Notes: generated by a model not told the origin, from the sequence alone. Counted from the stretch's first letter, positions 20,401 through 28,243 are shown. The stretch: DNA of 64,000 bases from Bacillus nitratireducens (GCF_001884135.1 NZ_MAOC01000027.1:124001-188000), one strand, 5' to 3'. Numbers and translations: made by a program.

Positions 20401-21472
20401 GTTCATTTGGATAGTTAGGATCGATTGGTAAATACGCTGCTCCTGCTTTTAAAATCCCCACCATGCCAATGATCATTTCCAATGAACGATCTACCATAAC
20501 CCCAATAATACTTTCTTTCGAAACACCTTTACTTTGAAGAATAGAAGCCAATTGATTTGCTTTCTTATTCAATTCTCTATATGTCAAAGATTGATCATTA
20601 CAAACAACAGCAATTTGATCTGGGGTTTTTAACACTTGCTCCTCAAACAAATCTTGAAATGATTGAGACAATTCTATGTCCGCCTGACCTTGATTCAATT
20701 CTTCTAGCAACTCTTTCTCTTCTTCTGAAATGATACAAATATCTTTCACAGCCAAATTCGAATTTGTTGACACTTGCTTTAAAACATAAAGATATGAATT
20801 TGCAAACTGTTGCAAAGAAGAGAATGAGTGAGAATTGAAAGAAATTTGAATTTCAAATTCATTATGTATTTCATTCCATTTTCTTTGTATCCAGATGGCT
20901 AAATTATTCTCTGCATATTCTTCTATCGAATTTTTATTATGTAATCCTTCCATCCCAATAACAATTTGAAAAGGAGTTAAATGGTGTTTCGCTAATAATT
21001 CAGAGAGTGGATAACTCTGATTGCCATACCCGAATAAAGTCGTTTGTTCAATCTGATTTACTACTTGTTTAAAGCTGTGATGCGGATGGATTTCACTTCC
21101 TAAAGGAATCAATTTATTAAGATTCTCGCTTTGTTCAATATTCTTTTCAATTACAGGAATACCAATAGTAATCCTTTCTTGATCTGTATAGTGTGCCAAA
21201 CAAATCCTTAACGCGGCCTGTAACCAGCTAAATAATAATAAATCTTGAGACTTAATTATTTTTTGTATACTTTTACTAAACTCTACATTCATTATGACTT
21301 GAACGTGCTCGCAAGGATTTTCTTTATTTAGTTGGTAACCGCTATTAAATAAAGAAAAATCGAGAACCTCGGAAGATAACTGCTCCTTCCAAAACGCCTC
21401 TACTCCTTTATTTTCATGAATCGAACTTCGATCTTTAATGTGCATTTTTATCTTTATCCCCCTAATATTCAT
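14435..21472 (-). CDS. Bacillamide-type NRPS: half-C / A1 / PCP1 / Cy / A2(Cys) / PCP2 / C
   Basis: 2345 residues. Order: partial condensation domain (about 25-250, acceptor half only, no HHxxxDG); A1 (270-755; YTSGSTGNPKG, NGKVDR); PCP1 (LKGES, Ser801); heterocyclisation domain (855-1300; DALLMD with Asp989 and Asp994 in place of HHxxxDG, GDFTSL, PIVFTS); A2 (1305-1780); PCP2 (GGDS, Ser1828); C-terminal condensation domain (1910-2345, HHLLCDG 2048-2054). No thioesterase or reductase. A2 specificity residues read DLYNLSLIW, the textbook cysteine code. A1 reads DILELAIIC, which I cannot assign. Predicted chemistry: load a residue, add and cyclise cysteine, release onto an amine. The ATG at 21472 is coupled to the oxidase stop; the ATG at 21445, behind AGGGGG, is an alternative start. 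Confidence 0.95.
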   Translation of the reverse strand: MNIRGIKIKMHIKDRSSIHENKGVEAFWKEQLSSEVLDFSLFNSGYQLNKENPCEHVQVIMNVEFSKSIQKIIKSQDLLLFSWLQAALRICLAHYTDQERITIGIPVIEKNIEQSENLNKLIPLGSEIHPHHSFKQVVNQIEQTTLFGYGNQSYPLSELLAKHHLTPFQIVIGMEGLHNKNSIEEYAENNLAIWIQRKWNEIHNEFEIQISFNSHSFSSLQQFANSYLYVLKQVSTNSNLAVKDICIISEEEKELLEELNQGQADIELSQSFQDLFEEQVLKTPDQIAVVCNDQSLTYRELNKKANQLASILQSKGVSKESIIGVMVDRSLEMIIGMVGILKAGAAYLPIDPNYPNERIEYMLQDSQAKCLLSKRTEVELPQFAGEVLYLDEEYLFQGEESNLVRESYPNDLAYVIYTSGSTGNPKGVMVEQKSLVHFLSVMREKVKDNQSFLFLASVSFDISLLEICLPLTQGSKVIIATEDQFATKELAYLVKEHKVDLWESTPSRMEVILSDPEGANFLKDLKSILLAGEAFSIDLVEKIRCISEATILNIYGPTETTICATVKDLSSAKEVTIGSPNPNYHSYILNKYGQLKPFGIPGELCIGGVAVARGYLGKSKLTDEKFVPSPFTAGEMMYHTGDLVRWLPNGELEYLGRMDHQVKIRGYRIELREIESQLREYPEINQAIVVDQVYGNRKLLAVYYVSDNKVSFDEIRKYLSDKLPEFMIPEKMIQVEEIPLNPNGKVDRKRLLEITQTDYVSIPYVAPRNEIEQKLVHAWEKVMEIEGIGIHDNFFALKGESIKALQVINLLRKDCLKISTTDFFKHPTIAQLSNCVKLEHKTENFENRLTHVKDLSKPFPLTEVQTAYMLGRNSQFELSGISPQTYFEYETELNINRLSKSFQKVIQRHPMLRAVILPEGEQQILKSVPDYEIEIVSLIDLDDRNQNARLQEERSRMTNHVFPLGQWPLFELKAFLLKEDTYLLCFRYDALLMDGASMNIVGQDLFHYYYKPEQRLEPLSFDFQDYMFIYDELEQSTEYKTAKDYWTSKLPDFPFAPSLLLKKDPAEIATPKFQSLTKILDNEIWKKLRKLAQEKEVTPSALLCTIYGDVLAYWSNQRRLAINLTVFNRYPVHEEVEQIVGDFTSLILLDVDVNPDQTFFTRVKETQSTLLDGLEHRHYDGVNFIRDFTRYHQMTPKAVMPIVFTSMLAGAGAFAWEQLGSLRHIHARTPQVYLDNVVIEKNGKLLISWNYVEELFDVDVIEAMFHQFVDLLEQLVKQSDVTSLQMKESDHALIEQYNETTEKIPSTTLYQLFTDQVKRTPDEVAVVFEQDYLTYSELHKRSNQVAHFLKEQGIGLGDKVGLLAQRRVDTIANMIGILKAGAAYVPIDPDHPSDRQTYILENSSCKLVLESSLYAENHLSLYTTKDMPAIAGPEDLAYIIYTSGSTGKPKGVIITHQAVTNTIQDINQKYQVNEDDRIIGISSMCFDLSVYDIFGTLSTGAMLVMIRDPRDMQELIRTVERRGITIWNTVPAIMDLALDQVGSHFEHSSLRLVLHSGDWIPLSLPEKIKRHFPIAEVVSLGGATEASIWSIYYPVKQVGSNWKSIPYGIPLANQTYYVLNYEKKMCPVGVIGDLYIGGMGLAKGYLNDEQKTNEAFVSHSDFGLIYKTGDCGKMHPEGYIEFLGRQDYQVKIQGYRVELEEIAHCLLTYKQVEHAVVIDQTDEYGIKFLVAYVVTEQNISTTELRKHLRDHLPDYMIPSYFVYLEQLPLTPNGKLDRKALPTPEKQTNEVFIAPKTEMEKILTSVWQEVLKVDRIGVNDHFFALGGDSIKAIQVSVRLYRQGFELEPKNLFSFPILGDMVQFVKKLDHLPNSQTSDVNKMNDNKVTSLNVKDKQLNQHTLIKIQEKMPEIKIERIYPLAPFQEVIYEHAATEPDTNAYFEQTIWALEGELDINLFIQCFQQLVDRHDSLRTIIVQDEQAQPWQAVLHDIQMISEIKNLIEMTKQEQQEFLDQWMNENLSQGFKKDELMTRLCIFQLGNNEHKVVWSSHHLLCDGWSVSILIDELFQLYETINAGTTAELPMVKPFETFIDWTVARDHEKARHFWRDYLSGYNRKISIPKQKVSTQSEGLNFTFMDLILDKDLTNQLQTFVTKNNITMNSALLAVWGILLGKYNGMREVVLPNLVSVRPPEVEGIENMFGLFTNVLPIRLAWTETQSFVDFLQKVQLETLKCNEYAYYSFVDIQKQSELKTELTDHLWVFENYPTNSAIFSSNENRNFAITDYEVVDEPHVKYGIMCFPEEKLTIKFGYDQSVYEAEKIQEILNHIHQLINRILQNPIQAIGDYKL

Positions 21473-21477
21473 TTCAT

Positions 21478-22455
21478 CTATTCGTTAATTTTCAAACCAA
21501 TTTCAAGCCCATGGAGAAATACTTGATGGTTATCCAAACATAAAAACTGCTGGATCTCTTCAAATTTCATATGACCAACTGAACAAACGCCTAAATTCAA
21601 TGTCTCAGCCACCATATTTAAGGTAGCAGTGATAATACCAGACTCAATACAAGCAAATAAATATCCATCTGAACCGTATTTCGGGATGGAAGCGTTCGCA
21701 TTATAAACCAAATAAACTGAAAAGGCAGACTGAGTAAATAAATCTTGGTTAATTAACTCATGATCACTTTTGATTACTTGATCAATATTATTTACAATCA
21801 CAAGACAGTTTTTTGATGGGTTATAATAATAAAACCCAGCTTTCATACCTTCTATACGTTTTGGTTTTATATAAACAAAGATATCAATAGGGTAGAGTCC
21901 GCCTGCACTTGCGTAATGATAGTATATATTTTCTTTCCTAACCTGTTTTAGAGTTGATATGAATTGGGAAAATTCTAAAAAACTAATATGTTTTTTCATA
22001 TCAAATTGGCGACAAGACCTACGTTCCTTGATTATAGTGGGTAGCTCATTTGTTGTTTCAAGTTGAATTTCGGTTGACCGCACAGCATGGTGCGTTCGAT
22101 TCAATTGTTCACTCATATACTTATCTAAATCTTCTTTAGAAAAGCGAATCTGGTTGCTATATGGATTCGGAAAAATCTTTTCTTGTGTGGCAAATACTTC
22201 TCTTGGGGGTAATATGTTACTTACTAACACACGGTTTTTTATCATAAGCTCTATTGTTTTTTGTGTCTCTTCTACATTTCCTAACGAAAAGTGCTCTACT
22301 AGTTCACTAATTTTCACACCTTTTTGAGTCAAAAAATAAAACTCAGGAAACCACTCAGACAGAACGCCTGTAAATCTTGTTTCCCCTATCAAAATTTGAT
22401 TATGCAATTTCTCCCAATGCTTAATAGGAGACCAGTAATAAATTTGCTCGCTCAT
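21478..22455 (-). CDS. SagB/McbC-type FMN-dependent thiazoline oxidase
   Basis: 325 residues. The C-terminal half is a nitroreductase-like FMN oxidoreductase of the SagB/ThcOx group: RRSCRQF (about 160, phosphate/FMN-binding arginines), YHYASAGGLYPIDIFVY, GFYYYNPSKNCL and a C-terminal ETLNLGVCSVGHM segment. The N-terminal 110 residues are the usual helical leader of stand-alone SagB-type enzymes. Start ATG at 22455 has GGAGGG at 5-base spacing; the frame is open further upstream but lacks a site. It ends 5 bases before the NRPS ATG. Known relatives oxidise azolines to azoles in bacteriocins and on NRPS carriers; here it should turn the Cy-made thiazoline into thiazole. Confidence 0.88.
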   Translation of the reverse strand: MSEQIYYWSPIKHWEKLHNQILIGETRFTGVLSEWFPEFYFLTQKGVKISELVEHFSLGNVEETQKTIELMIKNRVLVSNILPPREVFATQEKIFPNPYSNQIRFSKEDLDKYMSEQLNRTHHAVRSTEIQLETTNELPTIIKERRSCRQFDMKKHISFLEFSQFISTLKQVRKENIYYHYASAGGLYPIDIFVYIKPKRIEGMKAGFYYYNPSKNCLVIVNNIDQVIKSDHELINQDLFTQSAFSVYLVYNANASIPKYGSDGYLFACIESGIITATLNMVAETLNLGVCSVGHMKFEEIQQFLCLDNHQVFLHGLEIGLKINE

Positions 22456-22933
22456 ATAACCCTCCATAAATGTTTTACTTATTTTTAAAATACAATTTTC
22501 TAATCTACAAAAATAATCTTTAGATTCTGCCCCTTGTCTCATAGTGATTATAAATACATGTACTTCAACGAAGCTTGAGAATAATAAAATAACTTTTTCT
22601 TCATTAAATTTTTTTATTTCATCATAAAAAATGATTTTTTATTAGACATTTCACATCCTTTCCCATAGTAATCCTATAAGGTATAAACCATTTAGAACAT
22701 TGAGAATTTTCATGTATTTCCAATGTGAAATTATTGTAATGGATTGGAAAGCAGATGGATATAGTTATTAAACACAATAATATTGAGAAAGTTTTATTTG
22801 TTATAGCGATAAAAATTTCTAATGAGATTTATTACATATAGATTAAGTAATAAATTTAATATTTTTCTTTTGAAGTTAGTGTAAAAATGCAACTTACTTT
22901 TACATACAAGTGAGTTACTAACATATCGTATTT

Positions 22934-22976
22934 AAAATAGAGAAAAGACACCATTTAAGGTGTCTTTCTCTATTTT
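22934..22976. terminator. Bidirectional terminator-like hairpin
   Basis: AAAATAGAGAAAAGACACC pairs with GGTGTCTTTCTCTATTTT with one bulge and a 6-base loop; T-rich on both outer sides. No flanking gene within 300 bases. Confidence 0.7.
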
Positions 22977-23036
22977 AATTCCATATACTTTTGCATCTTT
23001 GCTATTTTTCAAACGATTTGTAGGAATTAATACAAC

Positions 23037-23064
23037 TCGAACATCTAGCCCGTTAGATGTTCGA
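23037..23064. repeat. 11-bp inverted repeat
   Basis: TCGAACATCTA, loop GCCCGT, exact reverse complement. It could be a terminator core or an operator; no T run. Confidence 0.5.
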
Positions 23065-23231
23065 ATATATAATAAAAATTATATAAATTAAGAGTGTGCT
23101 TCACATAATTTTATTAATAAATACAAAGATATCTTCTCCTCCTACTGTTACAATAGCAATAATCTCTTGTCTATTTCCGTTATTAAATTGTAATATAATT
23201 ACAGTATGTGAAATTATATTACTTTAACTTT

Positions 23232-23267
23232 AAAAGCGAAGTGAAAATAACTGTCACTTCGCTTTTT
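23232..23267. terminator. Terminator after the pullulanase gene
   Basis: AAAAGCGAAGTGA and its exact reverse complement around a 9-base loop, flanked by A and T runs. It is 60 bases past the pullulanase stop. Confidence 0.82.
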
Positions 23268-23326
23268 GCATTTACAATCCTTATTTAATTTACTCAATTC
23301 AATATATACTTCCACATTATTTGCTT

Positions 23327-25900
23327 TTATTTGATTGGTTTCTCTGTTTTTAAAACTAATGAACTTAATGCAGGAACTTTAATTTTATTATCATGGACAA
23401 CATAAAGTGTTTTATTACCTGCCTGCTTACCATCTACTAGTACTTTCCAAGGACCTTTCGATGGAAGCGTTATGTCAACGGCTTCTCTATTTGCATTGTG
23501 AGCCACCATAAAGTATTCGTTTTTATTCCCATTGCTCTTTCCATTTATTGAATAAGCCACAACATTTTTTGGAACATCGATAAAAGCTATATGCTTTTTA
23601 ATTTGCTCTGCAGATGTCATACGAAAAGCTGGGTATTTTTTGCGTAAATCTATTAAACCCTTCATATACTCTACTTCATTATTAAATGCTGCACGGCGTA
23701 ACCAGTCCATCTGGTTAATTGAATCAGGAGATTTGTAACTATTATGATCACCATATTTTGTGCGCATAAACTCTTGTCCTGCATGTAAGAATGGAATACC
23801 TTGTGATGTTAATAAAATCGAAGAAGACAATTTGTGCATTTGTTTTCGCACTTCTTCACTGTCACCTGGATTAGTCAACTCAAATTTGTCCCATAATGTA
23901 TGATTATCATGTGCTTCCACATAAGTTAGCACCTGCTCCGGATCTTGATAAGTAGACGTATTTGTATCATAGTCACTACCTGCCGTAATACCTTTTTTAA
24001 TACGGTCTTCCATGTTTTCCTTTCCATTTACAAAACCATTTTCTTTCTCCTCAAATACACTACCTTTCAATCCATCACGTATATTATCGTTAAAATGAGC
24101 AATCCCTTTCATTTTCTCTGCATTTTTTTGATTTGCTTTTAACTCAGCTACAAGTGGTGTATTTAAATCCCAGCCTTCTCCATGTAGAATAATAGAAGGA
24201 TCAATTTGATTAACGTTTTTACGTATCTCATTCATCGTTTCATAATCATGAATACCCATTAAATCAAAACGGAACCCATCTAAATTGTATTCTTTTGCCC
24301 AGTATGTGACGGAATCTACCATGAATTTTCTCATCATCTTTCGTTCTGAAGCGGTATCATTCCCTACTCCAGTTCCATTTGCTAATGTTCCGTCTTCATT
24401 GTAACGATAATAGTAACCTGGAACTAACTTATGAAAATTTGATTCAGCGGCATTATACATATGGTTATATACTACGTCCATCACAACACGAAGATTATTA
24501 TCATGCAATGTTTGAATCATTTTCTTTAATTCAGTTATTCGAACGGTTGGCTCAAAAGGATTTGTAGAATAGGAGCCCTCTGGGACATTGAAATTTTTCG
24601 GGTCATATCCCCAGTTATACTGTGGTTCATTTAAATTCTCTTCATTTACTGAAGCATAATCAAATACCGGTAAAAACTGAACATGAGTAACACCAAGATC
24701 TTTCATATGATCAAGTCCTGTTTTTACACCTTCAGGCCCTTTTGTTCCTTTTTCTGTTACACCTAAATATTTTCCTTTTTGCTTAATACCACTTTCAGGT
24801 TGAATGGAAAGATCACGTACATGCAATTCATAAATAATTGCATCTTCCGGATCTTTAAATTTCGGTTTTTTGTTTGCTTTCCAGTTTTTCGGATTTGTTT
24901 CTTTTAAATCAACGACTGCCCCTTTATCGCCATTTACAGAAGCAGCACGCACATAAGGGTCAACTGCTTCAGTCCACTTATCACCAATTTTTACCTTATA
25001 CGTATAAAAGAGACCTTTTTGGTTCCCTTTAAGTTCTGCTTTCCAAGTTCCCTTTTCACCTTGTTGCATGTTTATTTCAGTACCTACTTTATCGTTCCAT
25101 TTTTTATATGTAACTAACTTCGCTTCATTCGCAGTAGGAGCCCATACACGGAACTTTGTATATTGCGGGGTATATGTATTCCCTAAATCATTACCACCGT
25201 AATAAAATAAATTATCAAATTCCTCGCTACGAATGACTTTGCCAATTTCAGTATTCGTATTAGCTAAGTTTTCTATTTTAACTTTGTATGTCTGTTTTAA
25301 ATCAATTTTCTGTTCCGTAATTATTTTAACCTTATTAGTAATATCTCCACTGTTTATATCATCCGGACTAATATTCTTAATTTTAATGCCCTCAATTTCA
25401 ATTTTCTGTTCCTTAATATTAAACGGAACATTAGTCGTTACAGTAATTTCATTAAAACTATCAATAGTAGCTTTTTGAATTGAGAGATCCGAAGAAGGCT
25501 TAGAGTCATATACTTTTTCATCACCCGAAAGAATCCATACTTCAGCACGACCGTCCTTTATATTTTCAATCCAACGATCTCCACCATCTTTTTCCCACTC
25601 ATTCGTACGAATGATAAAGCCTACACGATTATGGTCACCTTCTATTTTAATTTTTGCGTACTTTCCAAATTCATCTTCACCAGTAAATTCATATGAATTA
25701 CCATTTGCATTTTCTCCCCACATCCAAAGATTCCAGTCTTTTGTATTTCCAGATTTCTCTTTGTAATGAATGATAACTTCAGTTGTTTTCGAATTTGAAA
25801 CTGCACTCACATTCTGAAAAGAAAAAACAGATGATAACATAACGATTATGGCAAGTAATAAAAATGATTTGTTAATTAATCTTTTTGTCATTTGCACCAC
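23327..25900 (-). CDS. pulA: Secreted type I pullulanase (GH13)
   Basis: About 857 residues. A Sec signal peptide (hydrophobic LLLAIIVMLSSVFSF, cleavage near VSA) is followed by a CBM41 starch-binding domain (about 40-135; WNLWMWGENANG), a linker domain, a CBM48 (about 245-320; FRVWAPTANEAKL) and the GH13 barrel. Catalytic regions: YNWGYDP (pullulanase signature, about 430), DVVYNH, GFRFD (nucleophile Asp, about 548), HGEGWD (acid/base Glu, about 577) and VEAHDNH (Asp, about 667). It cleaves alpha-1,6 branches of pullulan and starch outside the cell. No cell-wall anchor is seen. The start is uncertain: GTG at 25900 fits AAAGGG best, and ATG at 25891 is possible. Two cre-like sites lie upstream. 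Confidence 0.95.
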   Translation of the reverse strand: MVQMTKRLINKSFLLLAIIVMLSSVFSFQNVSAVSNSKTTEVIIHYKEKSGNTKDWNLWMWGENANGNSYEFTGEDEFGKYAKIKIEGDHNRVGFIIRTNEWEKDGGDRWIENIKDGRAEVWILSGDEKVYDSKPSSDLSIQKATIDSFNEITVTTNVPFNIKEQKIEIEGIKIKNISPDDINSGDITNKVKIITEQKIDLKQTYKVKIENLANTNTEIGKVIRSEEFDNLFYYGGNDLGNTYTPQYTKFRVWAPTANEAKLVTYKKWNDKVGTEINMQQGEKGTWKAELKGNQKGLFYTYKVKIGDKWTEAVDPYVRAASVNGDKGAVVDLKETNPKNWKANKKPKFKDPEDAIIYELHVRDLSIQPESGIKQKGKYLGVTEKGTKGPEGVKTGLDHMKDLGVTHVQFLPVFDYASVNEENLNEPQYNWGYDPKNFNVPEGSYSTNPFEPTVRITELKKMIQTLHDNNLRVVMDVVYNHMYNAAESNFHKLVPGYYYRYNEDGTLANGTGVGNDTASERKMMRKFMVDSVTYWAKEYNLDGFRFDLMGIHDYETMNEIRKNVNQIDPSIILHGEGWDLNTPLVAELKANQKNAEKMKGIAHFNDNIRDGLKGSVFEEKENGFVNGKENMEDRIKKGITAGSDYDTNTSTYQDPEQVLTYVEAHDNHTLWDKFELTNPGDSEEVRKQMHKLSSSILLTSQGIPFLHAGQEFMRTKYGDHNSYKSPDSINQMDWLRRAAFNNEVEYMKGLIDLRKKYPAFRMTSAEQIKKHIAFIDVPKNVVAYSINGKSNGNKNEYFMVAHNANREAVDITLPSKGPWKVLVDGKQAGNKTLYVVHDNKIKVPALSSLVLKTEKPIK

Positions 25901-26037
25901 ATACACCCTTTCTTTAAATAGTACGAGCTATCTATTATGCTCGTACTAAATTAAACTGCTTAAATTAATGTAAAAATCTCTTTTACTTCACCCCCATATT
26001 GACTACTTTCACGTATGTATTTCAATGATCTTTTAAT

Positions 26038-26053
26038 ACGAAAACGTTTGCAT
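26038..26053 (-). promoter_or_regulatory. cre-like / LacI-family operator
   Basis: On the minus strand ATGCAAACGTTTTCGT matches the CcpA consensus WTGNAANCGNWNNCWW at all but one position. It lies about 140 bases upstream of the pullulanase start. The core also resembles operators of LacI-type maltose regulators. Confidence 0.6.
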
Positions 26054-26137
26054 TACTGCTTAAAAAAATAGATTTGTTTTTGCCTTCATATATTTGTAAA
26101 TACTAAAAGATCAAGGAAATCATTTTAAAGCAATCGT

Positions 26138-26153
26138 TTGTTATCGCTTTCAT
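26138..26153 (-). promoter_or_regulatory. cre site, full consensus match
   Basis: On the minus strand ATGAAAGCGATAACAA fits every position of WTGNAANCGNWNNCWW. It lies about 240 bases upstream of the pullulanase gene, consistent with carbon catabolite control by CcpA. Confidence 0.65.
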
Positions 26154-26302
26154 TTTATAGCACTTACTATTAAGAGGTCAATATATTATTAATTTTCTGT
26201 TTTTACATTCTTTAAATCTTATATATTTGTCGTAGCTTATTGAAGATAGACAGCCTGATTATTGCTTAGTAATTTTATTTTCACTAATACATTGCTACGT
26301 AA

Positions 26303-26342
26303 AAAATCAGCTAATATCCTTAAAATTACATTAGCTGATTTT
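26303..26342 (-). terminator. Terminator after the M4 protease gene
   Basis: AAAATCAGCTAAT and its exact reverse complement around a 14-base loop, 40 bases past the stop codon, with T runs on both sides. Confidence 0.85.
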
Positions 26343-26382
26343 CATAATGTATTAATGTATGAATGAAAACTATATTTCTAAC

Positions 26383-28086
26383 TTACTTAATTTGTGCTGC
26401 ATCAAATGCTTTTTGCACTGCTTGAACTTCAGCAGTATTCGCCCCATATTTATTAGTTGCCACTCGAATACATGCGGATTTCAATTCTTTGAAATTAGAA
26501 GTCATGTTTAACTCATCTGTATTTGCATAATAGAAAATATCAAACATTTTATCTTCACCAATTCCTTTAACAGTTACTCCGTTATGAGTTCCGCCTTTTG
26601 CAATGAGATACGCAACTTTATTAATAATACTTGAATTAAAATGAACGCCACCTTGATCCCATCCATTAAAATCGTTAAATTCACTGTAATCATCTGGATA
26701 CGGTACTCCAAGTGAAGATGGAACAGAAGCTGGGTTTTCCATATCACGGAAAACAGATCCAGTTTGTTCTCCCATTGTCCAGTTAAAGGTTCCATTATTT
26801 ACGTATTTCTCAATAGATGTTCCCATAATATCAGATAGCGCCTCATTAATCGCACCAGATTCACCGTAATATTCAAGATTAGATTCGCTAGAAGTAACCG
26901 CATGTGTAAATTCATGTCCAGCTACGTCATATGCCTTGACAATAGGATCGCCATATACTAGCATACTTCCATTATTAGCACTTAATGCATTCTGCCAATT
27001 TTTCGGATCGTTCGTATCTTCAGAATCCCAAGCGTGTACAACTGAAACTACCTTTTGTCCCTTGTTATCAAAACTATTACGCTTGTATTTATCCTTATAA
27101 AAATCAAATACCTTTGTTGCTAAGTAATGAGCACTTACTGCTTTTGAATCGTTAAATGTTGTTGAAGTGCTGGTTGCTAGTGTACCAGGATAATAGCTTT
27201 CTTCTTTAGTAATATCTCTGTAATTCACATCATATGTTTCAATTCCTTGCCCTCTTGTATAATCAGCAAGTGCATATTTGCCATTACTTTGTTTAGAAAT
27301 ACCAAATGAACGAGATATACCTAAATCATCTTTTCCTGTTCCATTTAATGATGTAAGACTACTTTTTTTACTTTCCTTTAAAGCTCCAACTAGTTTTTCA
27401 CTTGCTTTTAAGTTAGATTCTTGTACCATATTTTTTAACATATCACCATTTTGTGCATTTACTAAATAAGTTCCAGAAACATAGTTTGGTGTTGCCGCTT
27501 CAAATGTAACTTGATATGCATTTGAAGCTTGTCCATTATTTTCATCAACAAAAATAACTTCCTTAACTTCTGGCTCAGAAATAAACTTGATATCGTTCCC
27601 GTATTTCGTATAAATATATTGTTTCGCTTCATCTTTTGATAGATTAATAGGCTTTTTCAATTCTTCTTGTTTTAAATTTTGCGCGCTATCGCCTGAAACA
27701 CTTTTAATAACACCCTTATTATCTACGTGTGCAGTTAATTGATGGCCATATACTTCTTTTCCTTCGTATGTTTGCTGCATACGCACAAGTGTTGTTCCAT
27801 CATACGAACCACGTTTTTGAAGAACTTTATAATCTACTCCTGTTTCTCCATTGACTTGATTTGGAGAAAGAGCTTGTTCAGCTCTCTCCTTAAGAGCATC
27901 TTTTACTACATTCTCTGGTGTTTTTTGTGACGGTTGTGTAAGTTCACCTGAACGGAATGAGTCCTCCTGAATTTGAACTTGTAGTTGATCTGTTTCCTCT
28001 GCATGACCTATTCCGTATGGTGCCACAGCTGTTAAAGCTAATCCTGTTGTTAATGCTACCTTAGTTAATGTCTTTGTTTTTTTCAT
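26383..28086 (-). CDS. Secreted neutral metalloprotease, M4 (thermolysin/bacillolysin) family
   Basis: A 567-residue preproprotease. Signal peptide MKKTKTLTKVALTTG... with cleavage near GHAEE, then a fungalysin/thermolysin propeptide and PepSY region (about 60-230), then the M4 catalytic domain. The zinc site is complete: HEFTH (near residue 390) plus the downstream Glu of GAINEALSDI, and the His of GGVHFNSSI stabilises the transition state. It degrades extracellular proteins and needs propeptide processing. I start at the ATG at 28086, because GAGGTGAAAA precedes it; the frame is open 14 codons further. It belongs to the NprB-like neutral proteases of the B. cereus group, distinct from the NprA type as I remember them. 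Confidence 0.94.
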   Translation of the reverse strand: MKKTKTLTKVALTTGLALTAVAPYGIGHAEETDQLQVQIQEDSFRSGELTQPSQKTPENVVKDALKERAEQALSPNQVNGETGVDYKVLQKRGSYDGTTLVRMQQTYEGKEVYGHQLTAHVDNKGVIKSVSGDSAQNLKQEELKKPINLSKDEAKQYIYTKYGNDIKFISEPEVKEVIFVDENNGQASNAYQVTFEAATPNYVSGTYLVNAQNGDMLKNMVQESNLKASEKLVGALKESKKSSLTSLNGTGKDDLGISRSFGISKQSNGKYALADYTRGQGIETYDVNYRDITKEESYYPGTLATSTSTTFNDSKAVSAHYLATKVFDFYKDKYKRNSFDNKGQKVVSVVHAWDSEDTNDPKNWQNALSANNGSMLVYGDPIVKAYDVAGHEFTHAVTSSESNLEYYGESGAINEALSDIMGTSIEKYVNNGTFNWTMGEQTGSVFRDMENPASVPSSLGVPYPDDYSEFNDFNGWDQGGVHFNSSIINKVAYLIAKGGTHNGVTVKGIGEDKMFDIFYYANTDELNMTSNFKELKSACIRVATNKYGANTAEVQAVQKAFDAAQIK

Positions 28087-28221
28087 TTTTTCACCTCGTA
28101 TAATTTTTGAAATAGAAAGCTTGTACAAAGTATACTGTCTAATCTTGTCGGAAAAAAGGGAAAATACAAAATTTATGTAATATTATGCAAAATTACATAA
28201 ATGTGGTCGATAAAATAAAAA

Positions 28222-28243
28222 ATGAGCCCTTTTAGGTGCTCAT
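28222..28243 (-). terminator. Terminator-like hairpin, minus strand
   Basis: ATGAGCACCT pairs with AGGGCTCAT with one mismatch and is followed on the minus strand by TTTTTTATTTTA. Confidence 0.65.

Larger units (their letters stand above)
22456..23326. other. Gene-free stretch of about 870 bases upstream of the NRPS cluster
   Basis: Carries the promoter region of the oxidase-NRPS operon, a possible 11-codon leader frame (22649-22614, minus) and three hairpins (22934-22976, 23037-23064, 23232-23267). A short minus-strand frame ending at 23101 (QFNNGNRQEIIAIVTVGG) looks protein-like but has no start codon. Confidence 0.55.
25901..26382. other. Regulatory region of the pullulanase gene
   Basis: 480 bases between two minus-strand genes, holding two cre-like sites and the terminator of the upstream protease gene. 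No open frame worth calling. Confidence 0.6.

Noticed and set aside
23101-23220. Protein-like minus-strand fragment QFNNGNRQEIIAIVTVGG
   Set aside because: No start codon and a stop close upstream; too short to name a family.
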